Shown: positions 1 through 8,263, numbered from the stretch's first letter. The stretch is 13,696 bases of DNA from an uncultured Bacteroidia bacterium (GCA_902767465.1 CACXHM010000030.1:1-13696); one strand, 5' to 3'. Notes: generated from the sequence alone by a model not told the origin. Numbers and translations: made by a program.

Positions 1-1419
1 GGAGATGAACGAGAAAAGTACCAGCCCCCAGAAGCCCCGTCCGATGAACCCGTCTATCAGGTACGGAAGCACGAACATCACGGCATAAACCGCGGCACAG
101 CGGGCGATTATTCCAATAAAAAAGCCCTTCAGGTCCAACTTTATCTGATCATTCAGCAGGAAGATCCTGGCGAGCAGGGCCACGAACTCTATGAAAATCG
201 AAACGAAAACGACATAGAACGCCTTCACCCCGAACAGCATCAGTCCATAGGCAAGAGGGAGTTCCAACAGCATTATGATGGCAATCGTTATCTGGAAGCG
301 CTTGATGTTCCCCGTCGCCTGCAGGGCCGTGGTGATCGGACCTACCATACTGTTCACCAGGCCTACGATCAGCACCAGACGGAGGAATTCCCCCGTCATA
401 TCCGGCACTTCCGCAAGCCAAAAGCCCAACACATCGTCTGAACGGATATACAGCGGAATCACTATGAAAGCCAGAAGGAAGAAGGATATCCGCGCCCCGG
501 TAGAAACCAACCGCATCATCCTGTCGTTATCGCCGGCAGCGTATTCCTTGGTGATCTGCGGTGTCAGCGACATCTGGAAATTATTGACGAAATTGCTCAC
601 GACCGATGAAACCTGATAGGCCAGGCCCCTTGCGGCATTGACGGCCGGTCCGCAGAACTGGTTCACCACAATGTTGACTCCGGGGCCCCGCATCGCAATT
701 CCAAAGTTCCCTACAAAACTCCAACCCGCAAAAGACAGCATCTCCTTGAAGAGAACCGGATCGTGCGGGTTCCGATAGTGGCATTCATCGAATTTACGAA
801 GGCAGTACAGCTTGTAAATCAGGAAGTTAACCCCTTCCACGCAGATCAGCAGAAGCGCGTAGAATATGAGCCGGTCGCCTCCCCAGTGCTTCAGAGACAG
901 AGCCACTCCCAGTTGCAAAACCGCGAAGATGATGCTCGCAACCGCATACAGGCCCATTCTTTCGTGAGCCACTACACTGGAGGTTTCCGGCACGATCACC
1001 ACCTTGAGCACAAAGCAGGCGATTGTGGACTGGTACACCCAGTTGGCAGCAGCCATACGGTCTGCGGGGATATTCATCTTATTGTTCAGGAACCACAGCC
1101 CCACCGTTTCGGCCAGCACGAGCACGACCGCAGCGATGGCCAGATGGATGAGTACAGAAGTGGAATACACCTGCTTCTGCCTCTGCAGATCGGATCTTCC
1201 CTGTTCGAAGGCGATGAAACGTTGCGAAGACGCAACCATAGCCGTGTTCAGGAAGATGAACATCGACACTATGCCGCCCACTACGTTGTAGATGCCATAG
1301 TCAGTCACCCCCAGATTGTCCAGTATTACACGGGATGCATACAGGTTCACCAGGATGACGATTATCATCCTTAGGTACAACAGCAGTGTATTCCTGGCCA
1401 GCCTTGTGTTTTTATCCAT
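1..1419 (-). CDS. Wzx-type polysaccharide flippase, 3' end beyond window
   Basis: Integral membrane transporter of the MATE/MOP superfamily that would flip undecaprenyl-diphosphate-linked repeat units across the inner membrane for polymerisation by Wzy. The frame runs 473 codons without a stop from ATG at 1419 to base 1, so the C-terminus is missing. The N-terminus (MDKNTRLARNTLLLYLRMII) with a first helix at about 12-33, followed by LDNLGVTDYGIYNVVGGIV, is typical of this flippase family. Further hydrophobic helices are seen near 45-65, 88-108, 160-180, 190-205, 325-345, 365-385, 395-440 and 445-473, with FAGWSFVGNFG in the middle. The start overlaps the stop of the ATP-grasp gene by 8 nt, so translation is probably coupled. 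GC content is high (63% in one hand-counted line), unlike wzy and wzz. Substrate cannot be predicted. The Wzx assignment rests on family features and on the neighbouring Wzy and Wzz. Confidence 0.88.
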   Translation of the reverse strand, partial: MDKNTRLARNTLLLYLRMIIVILVNLYASRVILDNLGVTDYGIYNVVGGIVSMFIFLNTAMVASSQRFIAFEQGRSDLQRQKQVYSTSVLIHLAIAAVVLVLAETVGLWFLNNKMNIPADRMAAANWVYQSTIACFVLKVVIVPETSSVVAHERMGLYAVASIIFAVLQLGVALSLKHWGGDRLIFYALLLICVEGVNFLIYKLYCLRKFDECHYRNPHDPVLFKEMLSFAGWSFVGNFGIAMRGPGVNIVVNQFCGPAVNAARGLAYQVSSVVSNFVNNFQMSLTPQITKEYAAGDNDRMMRLVSTGARISFFLLAFIVIPLYIRSDDVLGFWLAEVPDMTGEFLRLVLIVGLVNSMVGPITTALQATGNIKRFQITIAIIMLLELPLAYGLMLFGVKAFYVVFVSIFIEFVALLARIFLLNDQIKLDLKGFFIGIIARCAAVYAVMFVLPYLIDGFIGRGFWGLVLFSFIS

Positions 1420-2653
1420 TCTTTCTGCCTAAGAAATCATCCAGAAAACGTTCGTTGGCTTCCTGAATGCTTTCATATGTAAGCACTTCGCGCGGACCGC
1501 AGAGGATAGCATATCCGAACTTGTCGCGGTCCCCATCATTTATGTATTCGCCGAAATGCTGCCCGGCTTTGATTCCGTCGTGATTCTCATATAGGACCGT
1601 AATCCGCGGATCGAGGAACTTCGTAATGTCCGTAACCTTCACCGAATCCGATCCGGACGGGATGTCGTATCCGAACCACATCGATGCATCCGGTCCATTC
1701 ATATAATTACCTGGTTCCACCCTTCCGCCATGGAGCATTTTGATGTAATCGCCAAGATAATCGTGTCCGGAAGCTTTCCAGACCGTATGGCTGCAAATGA
1801 AACCACTGGAACGGGCCCCCATCTCCACAGGGGTAAAACTGCCGTCTTCCTTCATAATGATTTCAAGATGACCAAACATGCTGTGAAGACCGAGCGCCTT
1901 GTAGCAACGGATGCCGAAATCGGCAATCCGGTTCCATGTTGCATCGTCATATTTACGGGAGTTCCAGTGATGGATCACAGTAACATGATTATGCCGTGCG
2001 TACAGAGAATGATGCTGGATGGAGCTGCCATAGCAGTTAACATTTCCGTAAGCATCGCCGAGCATGTCCACAGTAAATTCCTCACCTTCAACGAATTCTT
2101 CAATCAGACAACGGCCATTGAAAGAAGTCTCGCGGGCAAGTGTAAGGGCAGTCTTAAGTTCTTCCGGACTGCGTCCCTTTTCCAGGATGGTTATCCCGCG
2201 GGAACTGGCCGCGACATCCGGTTTGCAAATAAGTTTCATCCGCGCGGAAAGGGCGCACAGCTCTTCGAAAGGCAATTCATCGTCCATGCGCGACATCCGG
2301 TTGAACACCCCCGCGGCCATCCATGCATCTCGCATGTCATTCTTTGACAACACCTTATCGAACTTCTCCGGCATGGTCTTGTTCCCACACCATCCGTTAA
2401 TAGCATTCACCGTAGGCGATGCCAGATCTATGCTGGACAGAGCCCCGTAAACCTTTCCGGCGTACCCGCGCCTCTCCAGTTCGGCGATGATCCCCGGCGC
2501 ATCTTTCACATCCATCCGGATATAAACGTCGCCGGTGATGTCCGGATTCTCGTTCCAGGCAACCACGATAACCTTATAGCCAAGTTCTCTCAGATGGCAG
2601 ACCTGCCCCCACAGAAGTTTATTGCTTCCAAGCAGCACGAAAAACCTATCCAT
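1412..2653 (-). CDS. ATP-grasp carboxylate-amine ligase-like protein
   Basis: Cytoplasmic enzyme of 413 aa from the ATP-grasp superfamily, which activates a carboxylate as acyl-phosphate with ATP and joins it to an amine or similar nucleophile. An N-terminal Rossmann-like preATP-grasp region (MDRFFVLLGSNKLLWGQ, 1-90) is followed by the ATP-grasp fold. Visible parts are a lysine in LICKPDVAASSRGITIL (141-157), the hinge IEEFVEGEEFTVDML (184-198), and late acidic ligands in HLEI (262-265) and PVEMGARSSG (275-284), where E277 and R281 fit the usual Glu/Arg positions. The frame is open upstream of 2653 to a GTG at 2764, but ATG at 2653 is preferred because the protein fold begins there and it overlaps the cupin stop by only 8 nt. 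Its substrate is unknown. In this locus it might add an amino acid or acyl group to a sugar, but that is inference from context. Confidence 0.82.
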   Translation of the reverse strand: MDRFFVLLGSNKLLWGQVCHLRELGYKVIVVAWNENPDITGDVYIRMDVKDAPGIIAELERRGYAGKVYGALSSIDLASPTVNAINGWCGNKTMPEKFDKVLSKNDMRDAWMAAGVFNRMSRMDDELPFEELCALSARMKLICKPDVAASSRGITILEKGRSPEELKTALTLARETSFNGRCLIEEFVEGEEFTVDMLGDAYGNVNCYGSSIQHHSLYARHNHVTVIHHWNSRKYDDATWNRIADFGIRCYKALGLHSMFGHLEIIMKEDGSFTPVEMGARSSGFICSHTVWKASGHDYLGDYIKMLHGGRVEPGNYMNGPDASMWFGYDIPSGSDSVKVTDITKFLDPRITVLYENHDGIKAGQHFGEYINDGDRDKFGYAILCGPREVLTYESIQEANERFLDDFLGRKNG

Positions 2654-3068
2654 TACTCCTATACTTGAGGTACTCTTCATAATTCCTGATATAATCTTCC
2701 TCCTTGTAGACATCGGAGGCAAGCACCATACAAACCGCGCCAGAAGAAAAGTCTTCAAGATCACGCCACATTCCCGGATAGACGAGAAGACCTTGGTAAG
2801 GGCGGTTCAAAAAGAAAGATCTTCGTTCTTTTCCATCGAAAAGCCTCACCGTAAAAGACCCGGAGACAGCAACAATCAACTGACATAAATCGCGATGAGC
2901 ATGGGCTCCCCTTGATTCTCCACCCGGTACGTCATAAAGATAATACACCCGCTTGACAGCAAAAGGCAAAGTGACATTATTCTCCACGACCGTCAGGTTG
3001 CCCTTCCGGTCACTGTGATGTTTGTCAAGTTCTACGACCTTACAGTCATTTACACTATACCTCTCCAT
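2646..3068 (-). CDS. FdtA/QdtA-like sugar 3,4-ketoisomerase (cupin), HAH type
   Basis: Small cupin protein of 140 aa related to the dTDP-4-oxo-6-deoxyglucose 3,4-ketoisomerases FdtA and QdtA (WxcM-like family), which move the keto group from C4 to C3 before transamination. The signature YDVPGGESRGAHAHRD spans 45-60; H56 and H58 correspond to the two histidines of the FdtA active site. VSGSF (68-72), LNRPYQGLLV (87-96) and PGMWRDL (98-104) complete the single cupin barrel. Length matches the family (about 135-145 aa). The ATG at 3068 lies inside the end of the preceding cupin gene (14-nt overlap), and its own stop overlaps the ATP-grasp start by 8 nt. It is a clear paralogue of that cupin. The usual partner aminotransferase (FdtB-like) and acetyltransferase (FdtC-like) are not in this window, so the exact product is uncertain. 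Confidence 0.87.
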   Translation of the reverse strand: MERYSVNDCKVVELDKHHSDRKGNLTVVENNVTLPFAVKRVYYLYDVPGGESRGAHAHRDLCQLIVAVSGSFTVRLFDGKERRSFFLNRPYQGLLVYPGMWRDLEDFSSGAVCMVLASDVYKEEDYIRNYEEYLKYRSNG

Positions 3069-3471
3069 TTCTTCTTAGATTCTTAAACTGCTGGAAATCA
3101 TAGATGTAGTCAGATTCAGCATAAGGAACAGAACCAAATTCCAGCGCAACCGCATTCGTGGAAAAGTTCCGCATACTCCGCCACAATCCGTGAGGCACAT
3201 AAAGCCCGAAATACGATCGGTTCAAGGAGAAGACTCTCTCCACCTCGCCATCACTCACAACGACATCAAAACTCCCTGACAAAGCAATGATGAACTCATC
3301 ATTCCTATAATATGCATGTCCGCCCCGCTCTTCTCCACCGGGGACATCATAGATCCAATAAGTACGCCTGATCTCGAAAGGGATATGTCTGCATTGCTCC
3401 ACAAAAGACAAATTACCCCTGTTATCCAGCACCTTTGGAATATCAACAATACTGCAATCGCTTACGCCCAT
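3055..3471 (-). CDS. WxcM/FdtA-like cupin, variant HAY active site
   Basis: Single-domain cupin of 138 aa, paralogous to the next gene downstream. It shares YDVPGGEERGGHAYYR (41-56), LSGSFDV (64-70), LNRSYFGLYV (83-92), PHGLWRSM (93-100) and an FS..AV strand near 103-108. The second histidine of the usual HxH pair is replaced: H52 is kept but position 54 is tyrosine. The HAY form also occurs in WxcM-like proteins, so it is probably a functional subfamily and not a dead copy, but it may carry out a different isomerisation, epimerisation or a structural role. The ATG at 3471 is 29 nt inside the end of wzy. No better downstream start preserves the N-terminal strand (SDCSIVDIPKVLDNRGNLSF). Together with the following cupin it may form a heteromeric or sequential pair acting on one nucleotide-linked keto-sugar; this is inference. 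Confidence 0.83.
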   Translation of the reverse strand: MGVSDCSIVDIPKVLDNRGNLSFVEQCRHIPFEIRRTYWIYDVPGGEERGGHAYYRNDEFIIALSGSFDVVVSDGEVERVFSLNRSYFGLYVPHGLWRSMRNFSTNAVALEFGSVPYAESDYIYDFQQFKNLRRNGEV

Positions 3472-4756
3472 TTGTCAATGATCTTTGTCTGCCGAAAGAA
3501 ATCGAAGCAAATACAAGAGAGAACAAAATAATATTGTCAAACATCCCGCCGCTTGCCATCGACATAAAGAACAATCCGGCAAAATAAAAAATATATCTCT
3601 TTATATTTTGTCTGCCCAGAAAGAGCATGACCAGAAAAACTGCCAGCAAAACGACAAAACCTACCAGGCCGAGTTCACAGAGAATCTCAATAAACAGATT
3701 GTGGGGATATGTATCATAATTCCCAAGAAGGTTGTAACGCCCGAAACCAACTCCGAGGACCGGATTATCAAGGAATTGCTGAACTCCTGCCATAAGCCAG
3801 AGGCCTCGTCCACCTCCTTCGACATATCCCTCCTCCACAGTACTTTCAAACAGCGTGGAAAGACTGGTACTTGCAAGATAAACCACAGGGACCAACAGGA
3901 CCATAGCCGCCACAATGAACAGGCTTTTTTGCTTATATGTGATCACTACCCACAAAACCAGAACCAGAAAAACGCTGATGATCATTTGACGGGCTCCGGC
4001 ATAAAGAATTATTATAAGACCTGCAGCAAACAACAAAAAGGCAATCTTGTGATCCCTCCTATATCTCATCAAATAAATCCCGATACCCTGCAATACATAG
4101 GCACCCGGAAACTGATAACTTATATAATAAACATCCGGGATATAACCTAGCGTATCGATGGTCTGGACCCTCATGAACGCAAAGTCGAACAATCCAGCAG
4201 GGCCACTTATTGTGTTCGCATCTATCGACAGTCTCAGAAGATATGCTGCGAACAAAACCAGATAAAGCCCCAAAAGATCAGTATTGACCGTCCTGAAATT
4301 AGAAAAGAGGATAATGAAAGAGACCCATGTAAAAAGCATCGCTTTAATAGTGAGAGCGAGTTTCTGCCCGGCGAAATCTCCACCCGAACTCAGCATCATT
4401 GAGATGGCGAAATATAGGAGGACAAAAACTACAGGGACAATCCCCGCGAGTCCTTTTAAGGAGACTCTGGTTTCACCCTTAAGAAAACCATACACAATCA
4501 GCACCGCACCCAACACATACGCCAGACCGCCTATACCGGAAATCCCCATAGTGTTCAATGCCGCCCCTAAAAAAACCGGAAGGCACTGAAGGCACAAAAA
4601 AATATTCGAATTAATATCCAGTCGCAAAAACTGAAGGCCGACTATCAATACAATAAACGGCGCTGCAGGTATGACTCTGACAAATATGTCAAGAATCAAC
4701 AGCACCGTTATCAATAATTCCGGCCAGTACGACTTTATGTATGATTCAAGGTTCAC
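3443..4756 (-). CDS. Wzy-type O-antigen/polysaccharide polymerase
   Basis: Polytopic inner-membrane protein of 437 aa that would join lipid-linked repeat units at the periplasmic face. About ten to twelve hydrophobic segments are visible, beginning at 12-27 and ending at 405-421. The O-antigen ligase/polymerase (Wzy_C) region is recognisable: ARQMIISVF (255-263), GRGLWLMAGVQQFLDNP (316-332), GVGFGRYN (335-342) and the conserved YPHNLFIEILCELGLVGF (350-367). I chose GTG at 4756 because it gives a 4-nt GTGA overlap with the wzz stop. The frame extends to a TTG at 4792, but that adds only a polar, non-conserved leader. The last 29 nt encode the basic tail TNGRKRLQYC while also encoding the start of the next cupin. 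The gene is AT-rich (40-42% GC in two hand-counted lines), as expected for a polymer-specific gene. Polymerase rather than ligase is favoured by its position among wzz and wzx. Confidence 0.87.
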   Translation of the reverse strand: MNLESYIKSYWPELLITVLLILDIFVRVIPAAPFIVLIVGLQFLRLDINSNIFLCLQCLPVFLGAALNTMGISGIGGLAYVLGAVLIVYGFLKGETRVSLKGLAGIVPVVFVLLYFAISMMLSSGGDFAGQKLALTIKAMLFTWVSFIILFSNFRTVNTDLLGLYLVLFAAYLLRLSIDANTISGPAGLFDFAFMRVQTIDTLGYIPDVYYISYQFPGAYVLQGIGIYLMRYRRDHKIAFLLFAAGLIIILYAGARQMIISVFLVLVLWVVITYKQKSLFIVAAMVLLVPVVYLASTSLSTLFESTVEEGYVEGGGRGLWLMAGVQQFLDNPVLGVGFGRYNLLGNYDTYPHNLFIEILCELGLVGFVVLLAVFLVMLFLGRQNIKRYIFYFAGLFFMSMASGGMFDNIILFSLVFASISFGRQRSLTNGRKRLQYC

Positions 4757-5835
4757 TTCTTCTTCGCCAGGACATATCCGCACCCAACACAAAAACCTAT
4801 CAGGGTAAGCAGAAGTACTATAGTTTTACGGGAAGGCTTGGAGGCACGAAGAGGCACCGTTGGAGGAATAATCTGCACAAATGCAGGAGTCTCCTGTTGA
4901 ACCTTTGCCTTCGCGTTCTGTAACTGAAGAGCGATGTTATTATAAAGCTGATACTTTAGATTGGCTTCGTTGTGAAGTCTGTTTTCCTCTACTTTGGCTC
5001 TTTGCGAGACGGAACCCTGATTCAGATCCACATGCCTGGCATACCTGTTTTGAGAAGCTATATACTCACTCTGTGCCTGTTCATACAATTTTTCGTAATA
5101 ATCTACATCATTCTTTGATTTTTCCGTACGGTAACGAACCACGTATTCTTGAAGGTGTACATTGATTGCTTCCGATACCTGTGCGGCCACGAGAGGATCC
5201 TGCATTGAAACGATTATTGTAACCACCATGGTTTTCTTATCAATAGTCGCTTCTATACTGTTGCCTATAGTTTTAGCCACCTTGAACTGATCGCGGGTAA
5301 GATGGAAAGGATCTATTTCTGATCCAACGTCTTCTTCCTCCTCGTCTGGAGATAGTTTACCCTTCAACCAACTTATTAAGAGCATCGGGGAAGACAACAC
5401 TGTCCCAATTGCAGAATGTTTCTGATTATTAAGGACATACTCATACAGGGTGGTATCGATCGATTCTTTTTTCCTTGTGAATGAGACCGGTGTATCAAAT
5501 ATATCAACAATAAATTCAGTCGAACCCACGATATCCGGATAAACCATAGGATACACGGCATCGGTGGAACCGAGCATCGTGGCATTCAGCCCGGCAAGTT
5601 GGGAAAGAGATGCCAACCTATTTACGGCATTGTTCGAAAGTTCGGGCGCCAGTTTTGTCAGTACGGAATACTTTCTTGGAGTCGTCAAGGCAATTACAAC
5701 ACCAATAAAGAATGCAACTATAGTCCAGAGAATGATGGTTTTTTTATTCTCTTTTAGAAGATGAATATATTTACTAAAGTCTATGTTCAGGTTTTCATCC
5801 CCTCCGTAAGGATAGTCATCCACATACTCTTTCAT
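4753..5835 (-). CDS. Wzz-type chain-length regulator (polysaccharide co-polymerase)
   Basis: Inner-membrane protein of 360 aa with the classic two-helix Wzz plan: cytoplasmic N-terminus, TM1 at about 33-50 (TIILWTIVAFFIGVVIAL), a large periplasmic part, and TM2 at about 338-356 preceded by PPTVPLRASKPSR (324-336). A coiled-coil-like stretch rich in K, E, Q and Y covers about 235-318. It would set polymer length together with Wzy. An acidic insert (DEEEED, 164-169) lies in the periplasmic domain. No C-terminal tyrosine-kinase domain is fused; the protein ends LAKKK right after TM2. ATG at 5835 is chosen over an in-frame GTG at 5841; it lies 13 nt after the stop of the export gene. One hand-counted line in this gene is 33% GC, the lowest I found. 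The stop overlaps the wzy GTG by 4 nt. Confidence 0.9.
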   Translation of the reverse strand: MKEYVDDYPYGGDENLNIDFSKYIHLLKENKKTIILWTIVAFFIGVVIALTTPRKYSVLTKLAPELSNNAVNRLASLSQLAGLNATMLGSTDAVYPMVYPDIVGSTEFIVDIFDTPVSFTRKKESIDTTLYEYVLNNQKHSAIGTVLSSPMLLISWLKGKLSPDEEEEDVGSEIDPFHLTRDQFKVAKTIGNSIEATIDKKTMVVTIIVSMQDPLVAAQVSEAINVHLQEYVVRYRTEKSKNDVDYYEKLYEQAQSEYIASQNRYARHVDLNQGSVSQRAKVEENRLHNEANLKYQLYNNIALQLQNAKAKVQQETPAFVQIIPPTVPLRASKPSRKTIVLLLTLIGFCVGCGYVLAKKK

Positions 5836-5848
5836 ACGCACAATCTTT

Positions 5849-8263
5849 TTATCTAAACAAACTCACAATTGTAGCAATCATGGTGGTAATAGACGCTGCG
5901 GAAGTGCCTATGCCGAGCCATTCGGCGGTGGTGAGCCGCTGTTTCTCATCGCGGGCTGGGACAACTATTTCACAACCGGGCTCAAGTTTCGCCGTTTTTC
6001 CAACTGCAACAGTACCGTTCATATAAAGTACGTAGGTCTTCGAGCGGCGGGCGTGATTGGTGTAACCACCGGCCTGCTTCACGTAATAGGAAACCGGTTT
6101 TCCGGAGATGAAGTGAACCGTGTTGGGGAAGAATACTTCGCCCTGGATGCGAACGGTGGACGCCTGCTCGGGGATAATGAGCTCATCGCCGTCGCGAAGC
6201 ACTATGTCGTAGTCAGAACCCGGATGGGCAATGGCCTTGTCGAGTTCAATACCCACTGTATAGATTTCCGAAACCTTCAACTTCTTCAGAGCAACAGTGT
6301 CATCGTCAGCAATGTTCTGGGTCGCGATTTTCGACAGGGAGTTGCGTACGTTGAGTTCATACTGGTTGATCTTGCGGCGCAGCATCGCTCCATGCAGGTA
6401 TCCCTTCGGAGTTGCACCTCCGGCTCTGGATAACAGGCTGGATATGCGCTCGTTATTGCTGGACAGAGTGTACTGTCCGGGGAAGGTCACCTCACCGGTT
6501 ACCGACACATTGCGCTGTTCAATATAAGTAGGACTCCTGCGTACGGAAACGATATCGTTCGGCTTCAGTTCGAAACCTCCTCCACCATCCTCGGCAAGGC
6601 CGTCCTTCAACGAAACGGAGAACACTTGAGCAAGGGTATCACTTGCCTCGGTGCTGGAAGAGTTCCCAACACGGCGCGCAATATCCACTTTGGCGTCGGA
6701 TGCACCCTCGGAAAGGCCGCCAGCGAGCAGTATGAGGTCTTCGACGGTGATATGCTCCGCATACTGGTACTTGCCGGGATTGGCAACATAGCCGGTGATG
6801 GTGATATCGCCTTTGGGGTCGATATCGTTGGCGTTCGAAACCACGAGCACGTCGCCGCGCTGCAGAAGGATGTCCTGCACGTTACCGTCCAGGATAGCTC
6901 CGAGAGGAACTGGCACCAGTTCGAGTGAACGGTCGGCCTTCTCGCGGATAATCTGCGCGCGCGACAGGAATGCATCTTCCAGGACACCTCCCGCATAGCG
7001 GACGAGCTGCCCCACCGTAGCGATATCCTTGCCAAGTTCATATTTCCCGGGACGATAGACCGATCCGGAAACCTCAACCCTGTTGGTAAACACTTCCGCT
7101 TCGCTGCTGCCCACGTTCACGACATCTCCGTCCTTGAGTCCGAAGGAGCCGAAATCCGAAGATTTCACGGTATGGAAACTACCGTTCTGCCCGTCCATAC
7201 GCTCGACCCCCACTTCTTCACGCCATGCCTTGCCGGTGAATCCTCCAGCATATTCTATCAACTTGCCTACCGCCTCGCCATCTTTTACTTCATAACGCAT
7301 AGGACGCTTCACAGCCCCTTCTATCTGCACCAGAGCGCTGTAAGCAGGCACTATTATCACATCTCCTTCTTTCAGGGGAACGTTCAGATCGAGTTTGCCG
7401 TCGAACAGATACTGATACACATCAACTTCGGCGAAAGTATCTCCCCCGCGGACCACCCGCACATTGCGCAGCGACCCCACTTCGGTAACTCCCCCTGCAC
7501 TGTAAAGGGCGTTGAACAGGGTTGTGAACGATGAAAGCCTGTAGGTGCCTGGATTGTTAACTTCTCCGAGGACGTTAACCTGTATGGTACGGACGTTTCC
7601 GAGCGACAGGCTCATGCTCGATCCACCGCTGCGCAGCGACGAATAAATCTTTCCGAGAGAACTTTTCAACTTTCCGGAAGCCTCCTTCACTGTGAGGCCG
7701 CTCAGGATCACCCTTCCCACCTGAGGGATGATAACATGCCCTTCGGGAGATATCTTAGATGTGATGCTGGCTTCGCTGGCACCCCAGATGTCGATTACGA
7801 TCTCATCGCCAGGTCCAAGGACATAGTCCTCCGGGGTCGCCACATTCATATTTGGCTCGAACGAGAGGGTTTTCCCCGAAAAGATGTCATGCCCATAGAC
7901 GCGTTCCGCCCTGGCAACGCTGTCTCTTGCAGCAACTGTCCTGCGCTCGATTTCAGCATTTTCGGGTTCCACTGCTGTCTTCCTCTCCCGGGTCTGGGTT
8001 CCAAGCTTGCTGGTAGGAAGTGCCCCCACAGGGGACACAGCGCTGTTCAGGTTCCCCTCGCTGTAAGCCTTGAAGAGGCGTTGCAGCTGCGCGGTTGTCA
8101 CGCCGCGGGCGAGCAATTCCTGTCCCACCTGGTTTTTGGTCTTGCCTGCCGCGAGATTCTCGGTAATATACTCCACAATCTGCCTTTCGGACATCTGTGC
8201 CCAGGCAGCCTGCGCGCCCGAGAGCAACGCCAGCACAAGCAATAATTTCAGTAGTTTGTGCAT
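5849..8263 (-). CDS. Wza-like polysaccharide export protein with six SLBB repeats
   Basis: Exported outer-membrane-associated protein of 804 aa. Signal peptide: basic MHKLLK, hydrophobic core 4-20, probable signal peptidase I site after AWA-Q (21-23); there is no lipobox cysteine. An extra N-terminal region (24-140, including helical SERQIVEYITENLAAGKT) precedes the polysaccharide export domain (YVLGPGDEIVIDIWG, 147-161, to about 222). Six SLBB-type beta-grasp repeats follow, each opening with a VxGxVxxP-like strand and closing with a DVIIVP-like strand: about 226-305, 311-385, 396-475, 486-575, 585-698 and 703-769. The C-terminus has a hydrophobic segment (782-801), perhaps a membrane anchor. 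E. coli Wza is about 380 aa with far fewer such domains, so this is a long periplasm-spanning version as seen in Bacteroidota. It lies 24 nt after gdhA and 13 nt before wzz, which suggests cotranscription. Confidence 0.92.
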   Translation of the reverse strand: MHKLLKLLLVLALLSGAQAAWAQMSERQIVEYITENLAAGKTKNQVGQELLARGVTTAQLQRLFKAYSEGNLNSAVSPVGALPTSKLGTQTRERKTAVEPENAEIERRTVAARDSVARAERVYGHDIFSGKTLSFEPNMNVATPEDYVLGPGDEIVIDIWGASEASITSKISPEGHVIIPQVGRVILSGLTVKEASGKLKSSLGKIYSSLRSGGSSMSLSLGNVRTIQVNVLGEVNNPGTYRLSSFTTLFNALYSAGGVTEVGSLRNVRVVRGGDTFAEVDVYQYLFDGKLDLNVPLKEGDVIIVPAYSALVQIEGAVKRPMRYEVKDGEAVGKLIEYAGGFTGKAWREEVGVERMDGQNGSFHTVKSSDFGSFGLKDGDVVNVGSSEAEVFTNRVEVSGSVYRPGKYELGKDIATVGQLVRYAGGVLEDAFLSRAQIIREKADRSLELVPVPLGAILDGNVQDILLQRGDVLVVSNANDIDPKGDITITGYVANPGKYQYAEHITVEDLILLAGGLSEGASDAKVDIARRVGNSSSTEASDTLAQVFSVSLKDGLAEDGGGGFELKPNDIVSVRRSPTYIEQRNVSVTGEVTFPGQYTLSSNNERISSLLSRAGGATPKGYLHGAMLRRKINQYELNVRNSLSKIATQNIADDDTVALKKLKVSEIYTVGIELDKAIAHPGSDYDIVLRDGDELIIPEQASTVRIQGEVFFPNTVHFISGKPVSYYVKQAGGYTNHARRSKTYVLYMNGTVAVGKTAKLEPGCEIVVPARDEKQRLTTAEWLGIGTSAASITTMIATIVSLFR

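Noticed and set aside
763..1374. Long plus-strand open frame of 203 codons opposite the flippase
   Set aside because: It is antisense to a convincing membrane protein, its translation is rich in H, Q and D with no hydrophobic or motif structure, and it is a mirror of the flippase codons.
2654..2764. Longer GTG-started form of the ATP-grasp protein (37 extra residues)
   Set aside because: The extra part lies wholly inside the cupin gene, starts at GTG, and precedes a natural fold start at MDRFFVLLGS with an 8-nt overlap.
3485..4150. Plus-strand open frame of 221 codons opposite wzy
   Set aside because: Its N/K/Q/H-rich translation is the complement of hydrophobic membrane-helix codons; no start context or domain is seen.
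4757..4792. TTG-started extension of wzy
   Set aside because: It adds 12 polar residues inside wzz; GTG at 4756 gives the classic 4-nt GTGA overlap.
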